Assembly: GCA_009995705.1 (NCBI GenBank)
Contig: JAADBR010000191.1
Location: 1-5,574 of the forward strand
Origin: Microcystis aeruginosa W13-11
GTDB lineage: Bacteria > Cyanobacteriota > Cyanobacteriia > Cyanobacteriales > Microcystaceae
Reading direction: 5' to 3'
DNA length: 5,574 bases
Below, in pieces: positions 5,293-5,574 of this stretch (position 1 is the stretch's first letter; each line of letters opens with the position of its first letter). The notes under the pieces are model-generated. The model was not told where the DNA came from, searched no databases, and was given only the letters and a program-made list of their open reading frames with translations. A program made the translations under genes and the position numbers.

Positions 5293-5574
5293 ATGACAGC
5301 CACTATTGAAGACATTCGGGCAATACTAAAGGAATTAGCCCAATCCCAACAAGAGTTATCCCAATCCCAACAAGAGTTATCCCAAGCTCAAAAAGAGTTA
5401 TCCCAAGCTCAAAAAGAAACGGATAAACAAATCAAGGAAACAGATAAGCAAATTAACAGGGTTAGTCAGCAGATTGGGGAGTTGGGCAATCGTTTAGGAG
5501 AGTTTGTCGAGTGGCAAGTGCGTCCTGCGGTGGTGCGTCTGTTTCAGGAGCGGGGTATTGATGTCCATGAGTTT
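5293..5574 (+). CDS. DUF3782-like / PD-(D/E)XK nuclease-like protein, 5' part
   Basis: The first 94 codons run off the right edge. The product begins MTATIEDIRAILKELA. Heptad repeats follow: QSQQELS twice, QAQKELS, QAQKETD, KQIKETD, KQINRVS and QQIGELG (residues 17-65), certainly a coiled coil. The sequence then reads LGNRLGEFVEWQ and VRPAVVRLFQERGIDVHEF. Coiled-coil heptads followed by 'GNRLG-FVE-x3-RPA-x3-LF-x-ERGI' is the pattern I know from the cyanobacterial DUF3782 family. Its C-terminal half, outside this window, carries a restriction-endonuclease-like fold. Full members are usually about 200-250 residues. Function is unproven in the family; DNA cleavage is inferred from the fold only. 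ATG 5293 follows TATAAT at 5252 by a normal distance, and the weak GAGAAAA upstream is the only Shine-Dalgarno candidate. Confidence 0.75.
   Translation, partial: MTATIEDIRAILKELAQSQQELSQSQQELSQAQKELSQAQKETDKQIKETDKQINRVSQQIGELGNRLGEFVEWQVRPAVVRLFQERGIDVHEF
5341..5424 (+). repeat. In-frame 21-bp tandem repeats (heptads)
   Basis: Four 21-bp units follow one another: 5341-5361 and 5362-5382 are identical, 5383-5403 differs at four bases in the first two thirds, and 5404-5424 shares its first 14 bases with unit three. Each unit encodes one coiled-coil heptad. The identity at DNA level points to recent duplication by slippage or unequal recombination, so the coiled-coil length probably varies between strains without breaking the frame. 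Confidence 0.85.

Overview
The window looks like cyanobacterial chromosome. The octamer GCGATCGC (HIP1, the highly iterated palindrome of many cyanobacteria) occurs at least seven times (near 889, 916, 934, 1576, 2492, 2743 and 3801). The protein families and the short palindromic repeats also fit a filamentous or colonial cyanobacterium. No species can be named from sequence alone.

The core is a three-gene cluster transcribed leftwards (minus strand). It runs from an HlyD-type membrane-fusion (periplasmic adaptor) protein (3188-4720), to a 58-residue, tryptophan-rich protein with two membrane segments (2947-3123), to a 736-743-residue FUSC/aromatic-acid-exporter-type inner-membrane protein (681-2891 or 681-2912). 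The short gaps and common strand suggest one operon. The layout recalls the enterobacterial aaeXAB and mdtNO(P) efflux loci, which pair an adaptor, a FUSC pump and a tiny two-helix membrane protein. No outer-membrane factor is in the window, so a TolC-like partner would have to be encoded elsewhere. The substrate cannot be read from the sequence.

Left of the operon lie a palindrome-rich intergenic stretch (about 531-650) and the first 40 codons of what looks like an HNH-endonuclease gene (366-488, plus strand). That fragment keeps a good promoter and ribosome-binding site but stops just after the first CxxC zinc knuckle. Positions 1-302 show no convincing gene.

Right of the operon is a roughly 550-bp non-coding region. 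It holds a dyad close to the hlyD start, a perfect 10-bp inverted repeat (4911-4952), and a 184-bp segment bounded by near-perfect inverted repeats rich in G/C runs (5043-5226). That segment may be a small non-autonomous mobile element or IS remnant, and overlaps a frame resembling a decayed transposase-accessory (TnpB-like) tail. The window ends inside a plus-strand gene (5293 onward) whose product starts with tandem heptad repeats and resembles the DUF3782 / PD-(D/E)XK nuclease-like family common in cyanobacteria.

Overall the window shows an efflux or secretion operon flanked on both sides by relics and repeats. The least explained item is the small Trp-rich membrane protein between adaptor and pump.
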